From Fodinibacter luteus (GTDB lineage: Bacteria > Actinomycetota > Actinomycetes > Actinomycetales > Dermatophilaceae), in contig NZ_BAABGM010000025.1 in assembly GCF_039541575.1 (NCBI RefSeq), forward strand, positions 62,001-126,000: a DNA stretch of 64,000 nucleotides, written 5' to 3'. The notes beneath the pieces were generated by a model. It ran no database searches, was not told the origin of the DNA, and was given only the letters and a program-made list of their open reading frames with translations. A program made the position numbers and the translations under genes. This document shows positions 16,504 through 24,973 of this stretch, in pieces. Position 1 is the stretch's first letter. Each line of letters starts with the position of its first letter.

Positions 16504-17391
16504 TCAGGTGACGGATGCCGCGTAGATCTCGGCGATCGAGGCGTCGAGGGTGGCGTCGAACTCCTCGTCGGTCATCCCGGCGCCCAGCCCCTCGGTGAGG
16601 GCGCGCGAGAGGCTCGCGATGACCCCGTGGTTGCGGGTGAGCCGGGCGTCGGCCTCCTGCCGCGAGTAGCCGCCCGACAGGGCCGCGACGCGCAGCACCC
16701 GCGGGTGGTCGACGAGCTCCTGGTGGAATCCGTCCTCCTCGGGCAGGGTCAGCTTGAGCATGCCCTCCTGCCCCGCGTCGAGGCCGTCGAGGTGCCTCAC
16801 GAGGGCCGCCTTGAGCAGAGCCTCGGCCGCCGCCTTCTCCGGGCTGTGGATGTCGACCTCGGGCTCGACGATCGGGACGAGCCCAGCCGCGAGGATCCGC
16901 CGGGCGACCTCGAACTGCTGGGCCACGACGGCATCCACGCCCGCCTCGTTCGCGAGGAGGACGACCGAGCGCATCTTCGTGCCGAAGACGCCGTGCCCGA
17001 CCGCCCGCTCGAGCAGGGCGTCGAGGCCCGGCATCGGCTTCATGAGCCGTGCCCCGTCCGCCTCGCCGGCGAGGCCCTGGTCGACCTTGAGGAAGGGCAC
17101 GACCTGCTTGCGGGTCCGCAGGTACTCGGCGGACCCCACCCCGTCGACCTGGCGGTCCATGGTCTGCTCGAACAGGATGGCGGCGAGGATCCGCTCGCCC
17201 GTGAACACCGGGCTCGTCATGATGCGGGTGCGCATCTCGTGGATGAGGTCGAACATCGCGTCCTCGTCGGTGTAGGCCGACTCGGGGATGCCGTAGCGCT
17301 GCAGTGCCTTCGGGGTGCTGCCGCCGCTCTGGTCCAGGGCGGCGATGAACCCCCGCCCGGTCCTGACCTTGGTGAGCATGTCGTCGTTCAC
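16504..17391 (-). CDS. class I fructose-bisphosphate aldolase
   Basis: 295 residues. It cleaves fructose 1,6-bisphosphate to dihydroxyacetone phosphate and glyceraldehyde 3-phosphate through a lysine Schiff base, without metal. The segments FIAALDQSGGSTPKAL at the N-terminus, VPFLKVDQG and FGTKMRSVV (likely catalytic Lys region) are typical of the bacterial class I type found in Staphylococcus and actinobacteria. GTG 17391 has GGAAGGA 8 bases upstream. It is monocistronic. Confidence 0.92.
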   Translation of the reverse strand: MNDDMLTKVRTGRGFIAALDQSGGSTPKALQRYGIPESAYTDEDAMFDLIHEMRTRIMTSPVFTGERILAAILFEQTMDRQVDGVGSAEYLRTRKQVVPFLKVDQGLAGEADGARLMKPMPGLDALLERAVGHGVFGTKMRSVVLLANEAGVDAVVAQQFEVARRILAAGLVPIVEPEVDIHSPEKAAAEALLKAALVRHLDGLDAGQEGMLKLTLPEEDGFHQELVDHPRVLRVAALSGGYSRQEADARLTRNHGVIASLSRALTEGLGAGMTDEEFDATLDASIAEIYAASVT

Positions 17392-17558
17392 GGCTGTCCT
17401 TCCCGGTGCCGGACCCGCCGCGGTCGCGGCGGTCGGCCACCCACGTCCTTCGGGGCCAGCCTCCCCCCACGCCCGCACGGGCACAAGGACCTGGGTCACG
17501 TCCCTCGGCCGCCTCGGGTCGGCGTGCACGGACCACACCGATCGGGCGCCGATTCCCC

Positions 17559-17588
17559 TAGGGTCGGTTCCACGGGCGGACGCCCGTG
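17559..17588 (+). promoter_or_regulatory. candidate promoter and 5' hairpin of the 24-residue gene
   Basis: TAGGGT (17559-17564) fits an actinobacterial -10 box. Just beyond, CACGGGCG-GA-CGCCCGTG (17571-17588) is a perfect 8-bp hairpin that would stand at the transcript start, about 28 bases before the start codon. Confidence 0.4.
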
Positions 17589-17615
17589 CACCACCATCAC
17601 GAAAGGCGGTCTGTC

Positions 17616-17690
17616 GTGCGAGGATCCGGCCTGATCTGGACGATTGTCGGAGTGCTGCTCATCATCGCCCTGCTCATCTTCATCTTCTAG
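17616..17690 (+). CDS. 24-residue single-pass membrane peptide
   Basis: GTG 17616 with GAAAGG 12 bases upstream opens a 24-codon frame ending in TAG 17690. The peptide is a short polar start (VRGSG) followed by an unbroken hydrophobic helix of Leu, Ile, Val and Phe ending at the C-terminus, so it should sit in the membrane. A -10-like TAGGGT lies upstream and a 13-bp perfect hairpin follows at 17701-17735, making a compact transcription unit on the strand opposite to its neighbours. It matches no family I can name. It resembles small hydrophobic peptides that modulate membrane complexes. Confidence 0.7.
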   Translation: MRGSGLIWTIVGVLLIIALLIFIF

Positions 17691-17700
17691 GCACCCGCGC

Positions 17701-17735
17701 GGCGCGGGTCCCGGACCCCACGCGGGACCCGCGCC
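17701..17735 (+). terminator. 13-bp perfect hairpin after the membrane peptide gene
   Basis: GGCGCGGGTCCCG and its exact complement flank a 9-base loop, starting 10 bases after the stop codon. It may also serve the convergent nadC gene. Confidence 0.7.
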
Positions 17736-17811
17736 GAGCCCGCCCAGCAGGTCCGGCCCGCGGTCCGCCCCGGCCGGACGTCCCGGGCCTCGGTCCTCCT
17801 TGTCTCGGGCG

Positions 17812-18690
17812 TCAGCCGTCCGGCGCGAGGTCGAGGGCGATGTCGAGGATCGGCGAGGAGTGCGTGAGCCCGCCGACGGACAGGTAGTCGACGCCGGTCG
17901 CCGCGTAGGCCGCCGCGACCTCGAGCGTCAGCCCGCCCGTGGCCTCGACCTCGACGTGCTCGCCGGTGGCCCGCACGGCGGCCACGGTCGCGCGCAGCAG
18001 GTCGGTCGACATGTTGTCGCACAGCAGGAACCGCGCGCCGGCGGCGACCGACTCCAGCGCCTCGGCCGTCGTCGTCACCTCGACCTGGATGTCGACGTGC
18101 GGGAACGCCGCGCGGATGGCGTCGTAGGCCGCGGTCAGGCCCCCGGCCGCGAGCTTGTGGTTGTCCTTGACCATCGCGACGTCGTAGAGGCCCATCCGCT
18201 TGTTCGTCCCTCCGCCGCAGCGCACGGCGTACTTCTCGAGGGCGCGCAGCCCCGGGGTCGTCTTGCGCGTGTCGAGGACCATCGCACCCGAGCCGGCGAG
18301 CGCGTCGGCCCAGCGCCGCGTGTGCGTGGCCACCCCCGAGGTGCGCGAGAGCACGTTGAGGACGGTCCGCTCGGCGACGAGCGTCGTGCGGGTCGACCCG
18401 CGCAGCGTCGCGAGGTGGTCGCCGCGCACGACCCGCGACCCGTCCTCGACGTGCGCGTCGACCCAGACCTCGCCGGTGCCGAGCCGCGCGTCGACCGCCT
18501 CGACGACGAGCACCGCGACGGGCAGGCCCGCGACGACCCCGTCGGCGCGGGCGACGAGGTGCGAGAGCGACTCCTGCTCGGCCGGGATCGTCGCGAGCGT
18601 CGTGACGTCCGTGCCGTCGTCGAGGTCCTCGTCGAGGGCGCGCTCGACGACGAGCCGGGCCTCGTCGTGCGGGAATCCGTGCTCGGTCAT
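17812..18690 (-). CDS. nadC: nicotinate-nucleotide pyrophosphorylase (quinolinate phosphoribosyltransferase)
   Basis: 292 residues. It converts quinolinate and PRPP to nicotinate mononucleotide, the third step of de novo NAD synthesis. Clear blocks are LNVLSRTSGVAT, VLDTRKTTPGLRALEKYAV with catalytic Arg and Lys, YDVAMVKDNH, and GVDYLSVGGLTHS. ATG 18690 overlaps the nadB stop as ATGA. It is the last gene of the DUF2520-panC-nadB-nadC unit. Confidence 0.96.
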   Translation of the reverse strand: MTEHGFPHDEARLVVERALDEDLDDGTDVTTLATIPAEQESLSHLVARADGVVAGLPVAVLVVEAVDARLGTGEVWVDAHVEDGSRVVRGDHLATLRGSTRTTLVAERTVLNVLSRTSGVATHTRRWADALAGSGAMVLDTRKTTPGLRALEKYAVRCGGGTNKRMGLYDVAMVKDNHKLAAGGLTAAYDAIRAAFPHVDIQVEVTTTAEALESVAAGARFLLCDNMSTDLLRATVAAVRATGEHVEVEATGGLTLEVAAAYAATGVDYLSVGGLTHSSPILDIALDLAPDG

Positions 18691-20366
18691 GAGGGTGCCT
18701 CCACGGCGCGTTCGGTGAGGGCGACGACACCGTCGGGTGCGCGGGTCGCCGTGAGGTGGGTGAGCCAGCGGGCGTCGTCGCGCTCCGGGAAGTCCGAGCG
18801 CACGTGCCCGCCGCGGGTCTCCTCGCGCCGGAGTGCGACGAGCGAGAGCACCTGCCCGAGGTGGAGCAGGTTCGTCGTCTCCCACGTCAGCGGGCCCGGT
18901 TCGACCCCCGTGGGGGGCTCGAGCGCGAGGTCGCGCAGGGTCGACAGGGCCCCGCGGGTCGAGTCGGCCGAGCGGACCGGGCCCGAGCCGCGCGTCATGG
19001 CCCGCTGGACGTCGAGGCGCCGGGAGGCGTCGAGCACCGCGGCCTCGCCGTCGGCGACCTCGGGGGTGCGCAGCGGCAGCTCACCGCCGGCGAGCCGCGC
19101 GCTGACGTCGTCCGCGATCCGGTGGGCGAAGACGAGCCCCTCGAGCAGCGAGTTCGACGCCAGCCGGTTCGCGCCGTGGACGCCCGTGCACGAGCACTCG
19201 CCGCACGCGTAGAGGCCCTCGACCGACGAGCGCCCGACGAGGTCGGTCTCGACACCCCCCGACGCGTAGTGCTGGGCGGGGGCCACCGGCAGCAGCTCGG
19301 TCGCGGGGTCGAACCCGAGCTCGTGGCACCGGGCCACGATCGACGGGAAGCGCGCCGCGAGGAAGTCCCGGCCGAGGTGCCGCGCGTCGAGCCAGACGTG
19401 GTCGACGCCCTGGTCGCGCATCACGTCGAGGATCGCCCGGGCGACGACGTCGCGCGGTGCGAGGTCGGCGAGCGGATGCCGGCCCGCCATGATGCGCGCG
19501 CCCTTCCCGTCGACGAGGAACGCGCCCTCGCCGCGTACGGCCTCGGAGATGAGGGGTTGCTGCCCGGTCGAGCCCTCCCCGAGGAAGAGCACGGTGGGGT
19601 GGAACTGGACGAACTCGAGGTCGGTGACCCGCGCCCCGGCACGCAGCGCCGCCGCCATCCCGTCACCGGTCGCGACCGGCGGGTTCGTCGTCGAGGTGTA
19701 GATCTGGCCCAGGCCGCCGGTCGCGAGGACGACGGCCCGCCCGTACGCCGCGCCGACGCCGTCGACCTGGCCCTCGCCGATGACGTGGAGGGTGACCCCG
19801 CAGATTGCACCGTCGGCGGTGCTCAGCAGGTCGACGACGAGCGCGTGCTCGACGACCTCGATGCCGGGGTCGTCGACGACGCGGTGCAGCGCCGCGATGA
19901 GCGCCCGGGAGATCTCGGCCCCGGTGGCGTCGCCGCCGGCGTGCGCGATGCGGTCGCGGTGGTGGCCGCCCTCTCGGGTCAGCTTGATCTCGCCCCCGGC
20001 GTCCCGGTCGAACTCGGCGCCGAGGGCGACGAGCTCGTGGACCCGGGCGGGGCCCTCCGTGACGAGCGCCCGCACGGCCGCGACGTCGCACAGGCCCACC
20101 CCGGCCGTCAGGGTGTCCTCGAGGTGCTCCTCCGGGGTGTCCTCCGGGTGGAGCGCGGCCGCGATGCCGCCCTGGGCCCACGTCGTCGAGCCGGCCGAGA
20201 GCACGGTCTTCGTGACGAGCAGCACCCGGTCGACGCGCTCCCGCAGGCGCAGCGCACACGTGAGCCCCGCGATGCCCGAGCCGACGACGACGACGTCGGC
20301 GGTCGTCGTCCAGCCGGGTGCGGGCGCGGTGAGGCGCCGGGGCAGCGTCACGGGGGCGGACGGCAT
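18687..20366 (-). CDS. nadB: L-aspartate oxidase
   Basis: 559 residues, an FAD enzyme oxidising L-aspartate to iminoaspartate for NAD synthesis. The FAD motif is VVVGSGIAGLTCALR near residue 22; TWAQGGIAAALH, GGHHRDRIAH and GEVACTG-like ACGECSCTGVHGANRLASNSL blocks are present. ATG 20366 gives the expected N-terminus, with GAGGG upstream and 11 bp after panC. NadA is absent from this window, so quinolinate synthase must be encoded elsewhere. Confidence 0.96.
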   Translation of the reverse strand: MPSAPVTLPRRLTAPAPGWTTTADVVVVGSGIAGLTCALRLRERVDRVLLVTKTVLSAGSTTWAQGGIAAALHPEDTPEEHLEDTLTAGVGLCDVAAVRALVTEGPARVHELVALGAEFDRDAGGEIKLTREGGHHRDRIAHAGGDATGAEISRALIAALHRVVDDPGIEVVEHALVVDLLSTADGAICGVTLHVIGEGQVDGVGAAYGRAVVLATGGLGQIYTSTTNPPVATGDGMAAALRAGARVTDLEFVQFHPTVLFLGEGSTGQQPLISEAVRGEGAFLVDGKGARIMAGRHPLADLAPRDVVARAILDVMRDQGVDHVWLDARHLGRDFLAARFPSIVARCHELGFDPATELLPVAPAQHYASGGVETDLVGRSSVEGLYACGECSCTGVHGANRLASNSLLEGLVFAHRIADDVSARLAGGELPLRTPEVADGEAAVLDASRRLDVQRAMTRGSGPVRSADSTRGALSTLRDLALEPPTGVEPGPLTWETTNLLHLGQVLSLVALRREETRGGHVRSDFPERDDARWLTHLTATRAPDGVVALTERAVEAPS

Positions 20367-20377
20367 CCGGTCGGCCC

Positions 20378-21295
20378 TCAGACCTCGGCCCGGGCGTGCG
20401 GCACGTCCGAGAAGACGTCGAGCGCACCACCCCCGGGCCCGACGAGCACCGGGGTGTTGTCGATGAGGCGGGTCGTGCCCACCCGGGCCGCGACCGCGAG
20501 GAGGGCCTCGCCGCGGTACCACTCCGGCACGTCGGCGAGCGTGTGCGGGTGGACGAGCACGAGGTAGTCGACGAGGGCGAGCGGCTCCTCGACGAGCACC
20601 TCGCGCGCGGCCCGACGGATCGCGGACGGGCCGAACGCCGCGGCGTCGGACCCGGCTCGCAGGGCCCGGCTCAGGCACAGGGCGACCTCGCGGTCGGAGG
20701 TCGTGAGGTACATGTTGCGGCTGCTCATCGCGAGGCCGTCGGGCTCGCGCACGGTCGGCACCGAGACGATGTCGACCGGGAAGTCGAGGTCGCGCACCAT
20801 CCGGCGGATGAGGAGCATCTGCTGGGCGTCCTTCTGGCCGAAGTAGGCGCTGCGGGCCGCGGTGAGGTGGAGCAGCTTGCCGACGACGGTGAGCACCCCG
20901 TCGAAGTGCCCGCGGCGCGACGCCCCCTCGAGCACCTCCCCGAGCGGTCCCGCCGAGACCCGCACGCCGGGGTCGCCGTCGGGGTAGACGACGTCCGGCG
21001 TCGGGGCGAAGACGACGTCGACCTCCGCCGACCGGCAGATCGCCATGTCGGCGTCGAAGGTCCGCGGGTAGCGCGAGAGGTCCTCCTTGGGCCCGAACTG
21101 GAGCGGGTTGAGGAAGATCGTGACGACGACGTGCGCGTGGCGCTGCCGGGCGGCCCGGATGAGCTGGGCGTGCCCGTCGTGCAGCGCCCCCATCGTCATG
21201 ACGACGGCGACGTCGCGGCTCGGCAGGGCCTCGCGGGCGGCCTTGAGCTCTTCGCGGGTGTGCGCGACGGCGGGTGCGGCGGTGGCGGTGGTCAC
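20378..21295 (-). CDS. panC: pantothenate synthetase
   Basis: 305 residues. It joins pantoate and beta-alanine using ATP in coenzyme A synthesis. The HIGH-like MTMGALHDGH motif, FLNPLQFGPKEDL, YFGQKDAQQ and the KMSKS-like SSRNMYL are all present. GTG 21295 directly abuts the DUF2520 stop. The linkage of panC with DUF2520 and nadB/nadC is common in actinobacteria. PanD and panB are not in the window. Confidence 0.96.
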   Translation of the reverse strand: MTTATAAPAVAHTREELKAAREALPSRDVAVVMTMGALHDGHAQLIRAARQRHAHVVVTIFLNPLQFGPKEDLSRYPRTFDADMAICRSAEVDVVFAPTPDVVYPDGDPGVRVSAGPLGEVLEGASRRGHFDGVLTVVGKLLHLTAARSAYFGQKDAQQMLLIRRMVRDLDFPVDIVSVPTVREPDGLAMSSRNMYLTTSDREVALCLSRALRAGSDAAAFGPSAIRRAAREVLVEEPLALVDYLVLVHPHTLADVPEWYRGEALLAVAARVGTTRLIDNTPVLVGPGGGALDVFSDVPHARAEV

Positions 21296-22207
21296 TCAGG
21301 GCTCCTGGTCGGCGAGGGTGTCGAGGAGGGGCTCGGCGGCGGCCGGTCGCAACCGGCCGCTGTCGAGCGCCCGCAGCGCGGTCGCCCGGGCGAGCGCCAC
21401 GTAGGTCCTGCGGATCTCGGGCGAGAGCCGGTCCAGCTCGCGCAGGTGGTCCTCCACGGTACCGACGTCCCCGCGGGCCACCGGCCCGGTGAGGGCGGTG
21501 TCACCGAGGCGCAGCGCGTTGTCGAGGGCCGCGCGCATGAGCGGGCCGAGCAGCTTGCGGGGCTCGGCGACGCCGGCGCGCGCGAGCAGCTCCATCGCCT
21601 CGCTCGTCAGGGTGACGAGGTGGTTGGCCCCGTGGGCGAGCGCCGCGTGGTAGGCCGCCCGGTCGGCCTCGAGGACCCACACGGGGTCGGCACCCATCTC
21701 GACGACGAGGGCCTCGGCCACCGGGCGGAGCGCGTCGTCGGCGGTGACACCGAAGCAGCACTCGGCGAGCCGTTCGAGGTCCATCGCCGTGCCGGTGAAC
21801 GTCATGGCGGGGTGCAGCGCGAGCGGCAGCACGTGGTGAGGACGGGTCGGCTCGAGCACACTGACCCCGTGGCGGCCACTCGTGTGCACGACGATCTGGC
21901 CGGCCTGCCACGCCCCCGTGGCGGTGAGGCCGGCCACGAGGTCGGCGAGGGCGTCGTCGGGCACGGCGAGCACGACGAGCTCGGCCCCGGCGACGACGTC
22001 GGGCACCTCGCGCACCGGCACGCCGGGCAGCAGGTCGGCGGCGCGGGCCAGGCTCGCCGCGGAGACCGCCGAGACCCCGGTGACCCCGTGGCCCGCCCGG
22101 GCGAGGGCCGCCCCGAGGACGGCGCCGACCCGGCCCGCACCGACGACTCCGACGGTGAGGCGGGCGGGGTGCTCGATGCCGTCCACAGCCGAGCACGCTA
22201 CCGCCAC
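21296..22207 (-). CDS. DUF2520 Rossmann-like protein (panC-linked)
   Basis: 303 residues with an N-terminal NADP-binding fold (VGVVGAGRVGAVLGAAL) and a C-terminal DUF2520 helical domain. The layout resembles ketopantoate reductase and P5C reductase. Because the family is linked to panC (Rv3603c-Rv3602c in M. tuberculosis), a ketopantoate-reductase-like role has been suspected, but this is inference. GTG 22207 is the assumed start; GTG 22186 is also possible. It diverges from a MidA-type methyltransferase. Confidence 0.85.
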   Translation of the reverse strand: MAVACSAVDGIEHPARLTVGVVGAGRVGAVLGAALARAGHGVTGVSAVSAASLARAADLLPGVPVREVPDVVAGAELVVLAVPDDALADLVAGLTATGAWQAGQIVVHTSGRHGVSVLEPTRPHHVLPLALHPAMTFTGTAMDLERLAECCFGVTADDALRPVAEALVVEMGADPVWVLEADRAAYHAALAHGANHLVTLTSEAMELLARAGVAEPRKLLGPLMRAALDNALRLGDTALTGPVARGDVGTVEDHLRELDRLSPEIRRTYVALARATALRALDSGRLRPAAAEPLLDTLADQEP

Positions 22208-22271
22208 CGCCGGGTCCGGTGCCGAGGTGGCGGGCGGGAGGGCCCGGCCCGGGGATAGCGTGCGGCTCGTG

Positions 22272-23222
22272 ATGGTCCCGTGGCGCGAGGCGTGGCAGGG
22301 GGCGCTCTACGGTCCCAGCGGCTTCTACCGCCGGGCCGAGGGGCCGGCCGGCCACTTCACGACGGCAGCCCACGGCCCGCTCGGTGCCGTGCTCGCCACC
22401 GCACTCGGCACGCTCGCCGACCGCGAGGCCGCGACGCACGTCGTCGACGTCGGCTGCGGTCGCGGCGAGCTGCTCACCCACCTGCACGCCGCCCGGCCCG
22501 ACCTGCGCCTCACCGGGGTCGACGTCGTCGACCGCCCCGGCGGGCTGCCGGATGCCGTGGCGTGGCTGCGCTCGCCCGGTGGCCCCGCGCTGCCGCCCGG
22601 GCTGCGCGACCTCGACGACGTGCTCGTCGTCGCCCTCGAGTGGCTCGACGTCGTGCCGTGCACCGTGGCCGAGGTCGTCGCACCCGGCCGGCTCGCGGTC
22701 GTGCTCGTCGACCCGTCGAGCGGGAGGGAGTCGCACGGGGGGCCACCCTCCCCCGACGAGCTCGAGTGGTGCGTCCGCCACTGGCCGCTCGACGGGCTCG
22801 CGCCCGGCGCGCGCGTCGAGGTGGGCACGACGCGGGATGCCGCATGGGCCGACCTGGGCTCGAGGGTGCGGCGCGGCGCGCTGCTCGCCGTCGACTACGG
22901 CCACACCCGCGGCGCCCGGCCCGCCGCCGGCACGCTCACGGCATACCGCGCTGGTACCACCGTCCGGCCGGTGCCCGACGGCACGTGCGACCTCACCGCC
23001 CACGTCGCCGTCGACGCGCTCGAGCACGACGTGCTGGCCACGCAGCGGGAGTCACTGCGCGACCTGGGGGTGGACCCCGGCATCCCGCCGGCCGCGCACG
23101 CACGCACCGACCCGGCGGCCTACCTCGCGGCCCTGGCCACCGCGTCGGCCGCGGCGGCCCTGACCGACCCGGCGGGTCTCGGCGGCTTCCGGTGGGTCCT
23201 GCGGCGGGTGCACCGGTCGTGA
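22272..23222 (+). CDS. MidA/NDUFAF7-family SAM-dependent protein-arginine methyltransferase
   Basis: 316 residues. The family marks are GPSGFYRRAEGPAGHFTT at 14-31, motif I VVDVGCGRGE (57-66), EWLDVVP at 123-129 in place of NEFFDALP, and LLAVDYGH at 204-211. In mitochondria this family dimethylates one Arg of the 49-kDa complex I subunit. The next gene on the strand encodes a homologue of that subunit, so the pair looks like enzyme and substrate. ATG 22272 is taken as start; GTG 22269 is possible. Family assignment is good; substrate is inferred. Confidence 0.82.
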   Translation: MVPWREAWQGALYGPSGFYRRAEGPAGHFTTAAHGPLGAVLATALGTLADREAATHVVDVGCGRGELLTHLHAARPDLRLTGVDVVDRPGGLPDAVAWLRSPGGPALPPGLRDLDDVLVVALEWLDVVPCTVAEVVAPGRLAVVLVDPSSGRESHGGPPSPDELEWCVRHWPLDGLAPGARVEVGTTRDAAWADLGSRVRRGALLAVDYGHTRGARPAAGTLTAYRAGTTVRPVPDGTCDLTAHVAVDALEHDVLATQRESLRDLGVDPGIPPAAHARTDPAAYLAALATASAAAALTDPAGLGGFRWVLRRVHRS

Positions 23223-23361
23223 CGGCCCGACCGGGTCCGTGGCACCCGGTCGGCGGGCCCAGGACGTCGGTCTCGTCACGGGCGACGGGGGCGAGACGTC
23301 CGCCGGATGCCGGGCGCCGCCGCTCGGGCGAGGGCAGGCCGTGGTGCGGCAGACTGTCCGG

Positions 23362-24546
23362 GTGACCACGGAGAGCGATGCCGGCACGGGCCCCCGGGTG
23401 CTCGACGTGGGCACCGGTGCGGGGGGGCTCGCGACGGCCGACATGGTGCTCAACATCGGTCCCCAGCACCCGGCGACGCACGGGGTCCTGCGGCTGCGGG
23501 TCGTCCTCGACGGCGAGCGGATCATCTCGGCCGAGCCGGTCGTCGGCTACATGCACCGCGGCGCCGAGAAGCTCTTCGAGGTGCGCGACTACCGGCAGAT
23601 CACGGTGCTCGCGAACCGCCACGACTGGCTCTCGGCGTTCGGCAACGAGCTCGGCGTCGTCCTCGGTGTCGAGGCGATGCTCGGGATGGAGGTCCCCGAG
23701 CGCGCGGTGTGGCTGCGCACCCTGCTCGCCGAGCTCAACCGGGTGCTGTCACACCTGATGTTCCTCGGCTCCTACCCGCTCGAGCTCGGCGCGATCACGC
23801 CGGTGTTCTACGCGTTCCGCGAGCGCGAGGAGCTCCAGGCCGTCATGGAGGAGGCCTCCGGCGGGCGGATGCACTACATGTTCAACCGGGTCGGCGGCCT
23901 CAAGGAGGACGTGCCCGCGGGCTGGCTGGGACGGGTCGACGCGGCGGTCGGGTCGGTGCGGCGGCGGCTGCCCGAGCTCGAGTCGCTCGTCGTCGGCAAC
24001 GAGATCCTCGAGGCCCGCACCCGCGGGGTGGGCGTGCTCGACACGGCGACGTGCGCGGCCTACGGCGTGTCCGGGCCCATCGCCCGCGCGAGCGGGCTCG
24101 ACCTCGACCTGCGCCGCGACGACCCCTACCTCGCGTACGGCGTCCTGTTCGCCCCCGGCGGGCCCGGGCGCGTCGTGACCCGGACCGCGGGCGACTGCCT
24201 GGCCCGCCTCGAGGTGCTGCTCGAGCAGGTGCACGTCAGCCTCGACCTGGCGCAGGCCTGCCTCGACACCCTCGCGACGCTGCCGGCCGGCCCGGTCAAC
24301 CAGCGCCTGCCCAAGGTGCTCAAGGTGCCCGAGGGCGAGCGCTACACGGCGACCGAGAACCCGTTGGGCCTCAACGGGTACCACCTCGTCTCGCGCGGCG
24401 AGAAGACCCCGTGGCGGCTCAAGCTGCGCTCGGCGTCGTTCAACAACGTGCAGGTGCTCTCGCGGGTGCTGCCCGGGTGCCTCGTCGCCGACATGGTCGC
24501 CGTGCTCGGGTCGATGTTCTTCGTCGTCGGCGACGTCGACAAGTAG
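23362..24546 (+). CDS. orphan NuoD-like protein (NADH dehydrogenase 49-kDa subunit homologue)
   Basis: 394 residues, full length for NuoD/Nqo4. NIGPQHPATHGVLR (31-44) and MHRGAEKL (64-71) are strongly conserved, including Arg66, the equivalent of the Arg methylated in mammals, and His40 of the quinone site. The quinone-binding Tyr (mammalian Tyr108) is Trp89 and Asp160 is Glu141, so normal quinone chemistry is doubtful. No other nuo gene is nearby. GTG 23362 gives a short N-terminal extension. It is likely a paralogue serving another complex or an alternative complex I. Confidence 0.85.
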   Translation: MTTESDAGTGPRVLDVGTGAGGLATADMVLNIGPQHPATHGVLRLRVVLDGERIISAEPVVGYMHRGAEKLFEVRDYRQITVLANRHDWLSAFGNELGVVLGVEAMLGMEVPERAVWLRTLLAELNRVLSHLMFLGSYPLELGAITPVFYAFREREELQAVMEEASGGRMHYMFNRVGGLKEDVPAGWLGRVDAAVGSVRRRLPELESLVVGNEILEARTRGVGVLDTATCAAYGVSGPIARASGLDLDLRRDDPYLAYGVLFAPGGPGRVVTRTAGDCLARLEVLLEQVHVSLDLAQACLDTLATLPAGPVNQRLPKVLKVPEGERYTATENPLGLNGYHLVSRGEKTPWRLKLRSASFNNVQVLSRVLPGCLVADMVAVLGSMFFVVGDVDK

Positions 24547-24555
24547 CCGCCGCCG

Positions 24556-24891
24556 TCAGGGGACGGTCGCCTCCCGCGCCGCGGTGGCGCACAGGCTGTC
24601 CGGGTCGGCGTTCGCGAAGGTCGCGTCGAGGTCGATGTCCTGGTCCGCGGCGACGGTGCCCAGGAGGCGGCACAGGTCCCGCACGTCGGCCTCGGTGGCC
24701 GCGGCATCAGAGGACCCGCTGACGAACTGGTCGACGGCCTCCCCCGCGGTGCTGGCGGCGGAGCACGACGCGAGCATCGTCAGCACGATGACGACGTTGA
24801 CCCAGGTCGGCAGCCGGACGATCGGCGGGCGTGCCGGTGCCGGTGGCGTCGCTCCGGCGGGTGGCGAGGGGGCGGCGGTCGGGTCGGGCAT
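24556..24891 (-). CDS. small membrane-anchored or secreted protein, unknown
   Basis: 111 residues. A Pro/Ala-rich cytoplasmic start of about 28 residues is followed by one hydrophobic segment (TWVNVVIVLTMLASCSAAS, about 32-50) and an acidic soluble part with Cys pairs. The Cys after LAS could be a lipobox-like site, but the N-region is long. ATG 24891 has GGAGGGG 5 bases upstream. It converges with the NuoD-like gene, 9 bp apart. No family is recognised. Confidence 0.7.
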   Translation of the reverse strand: MPDPTAAPSPPAGATPPAPARPPIVRLPTWVNVVIVLTMLASCSAASTAGEAVDQFVSGSSDAAATEADVRDLCRLLGTVAADQDIDLDATFANADPDSLCATAAREATVP

Positions 24892-24973
24892 GGGGTCCCC
24901 TCCGGAGGGGTGGCAGCGAGGTGGCGAGGTGGCGCGGTGGCGAGGGCCAGTATCGCGCAGGCCGGCCGGTCGG

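Noticed and set aside
23362..24546. Start of a normal complex I operon
   Set aside because: No nuo gene precedes or follows; the neighbours are a methyltransferase and a convergent small membrane gene.
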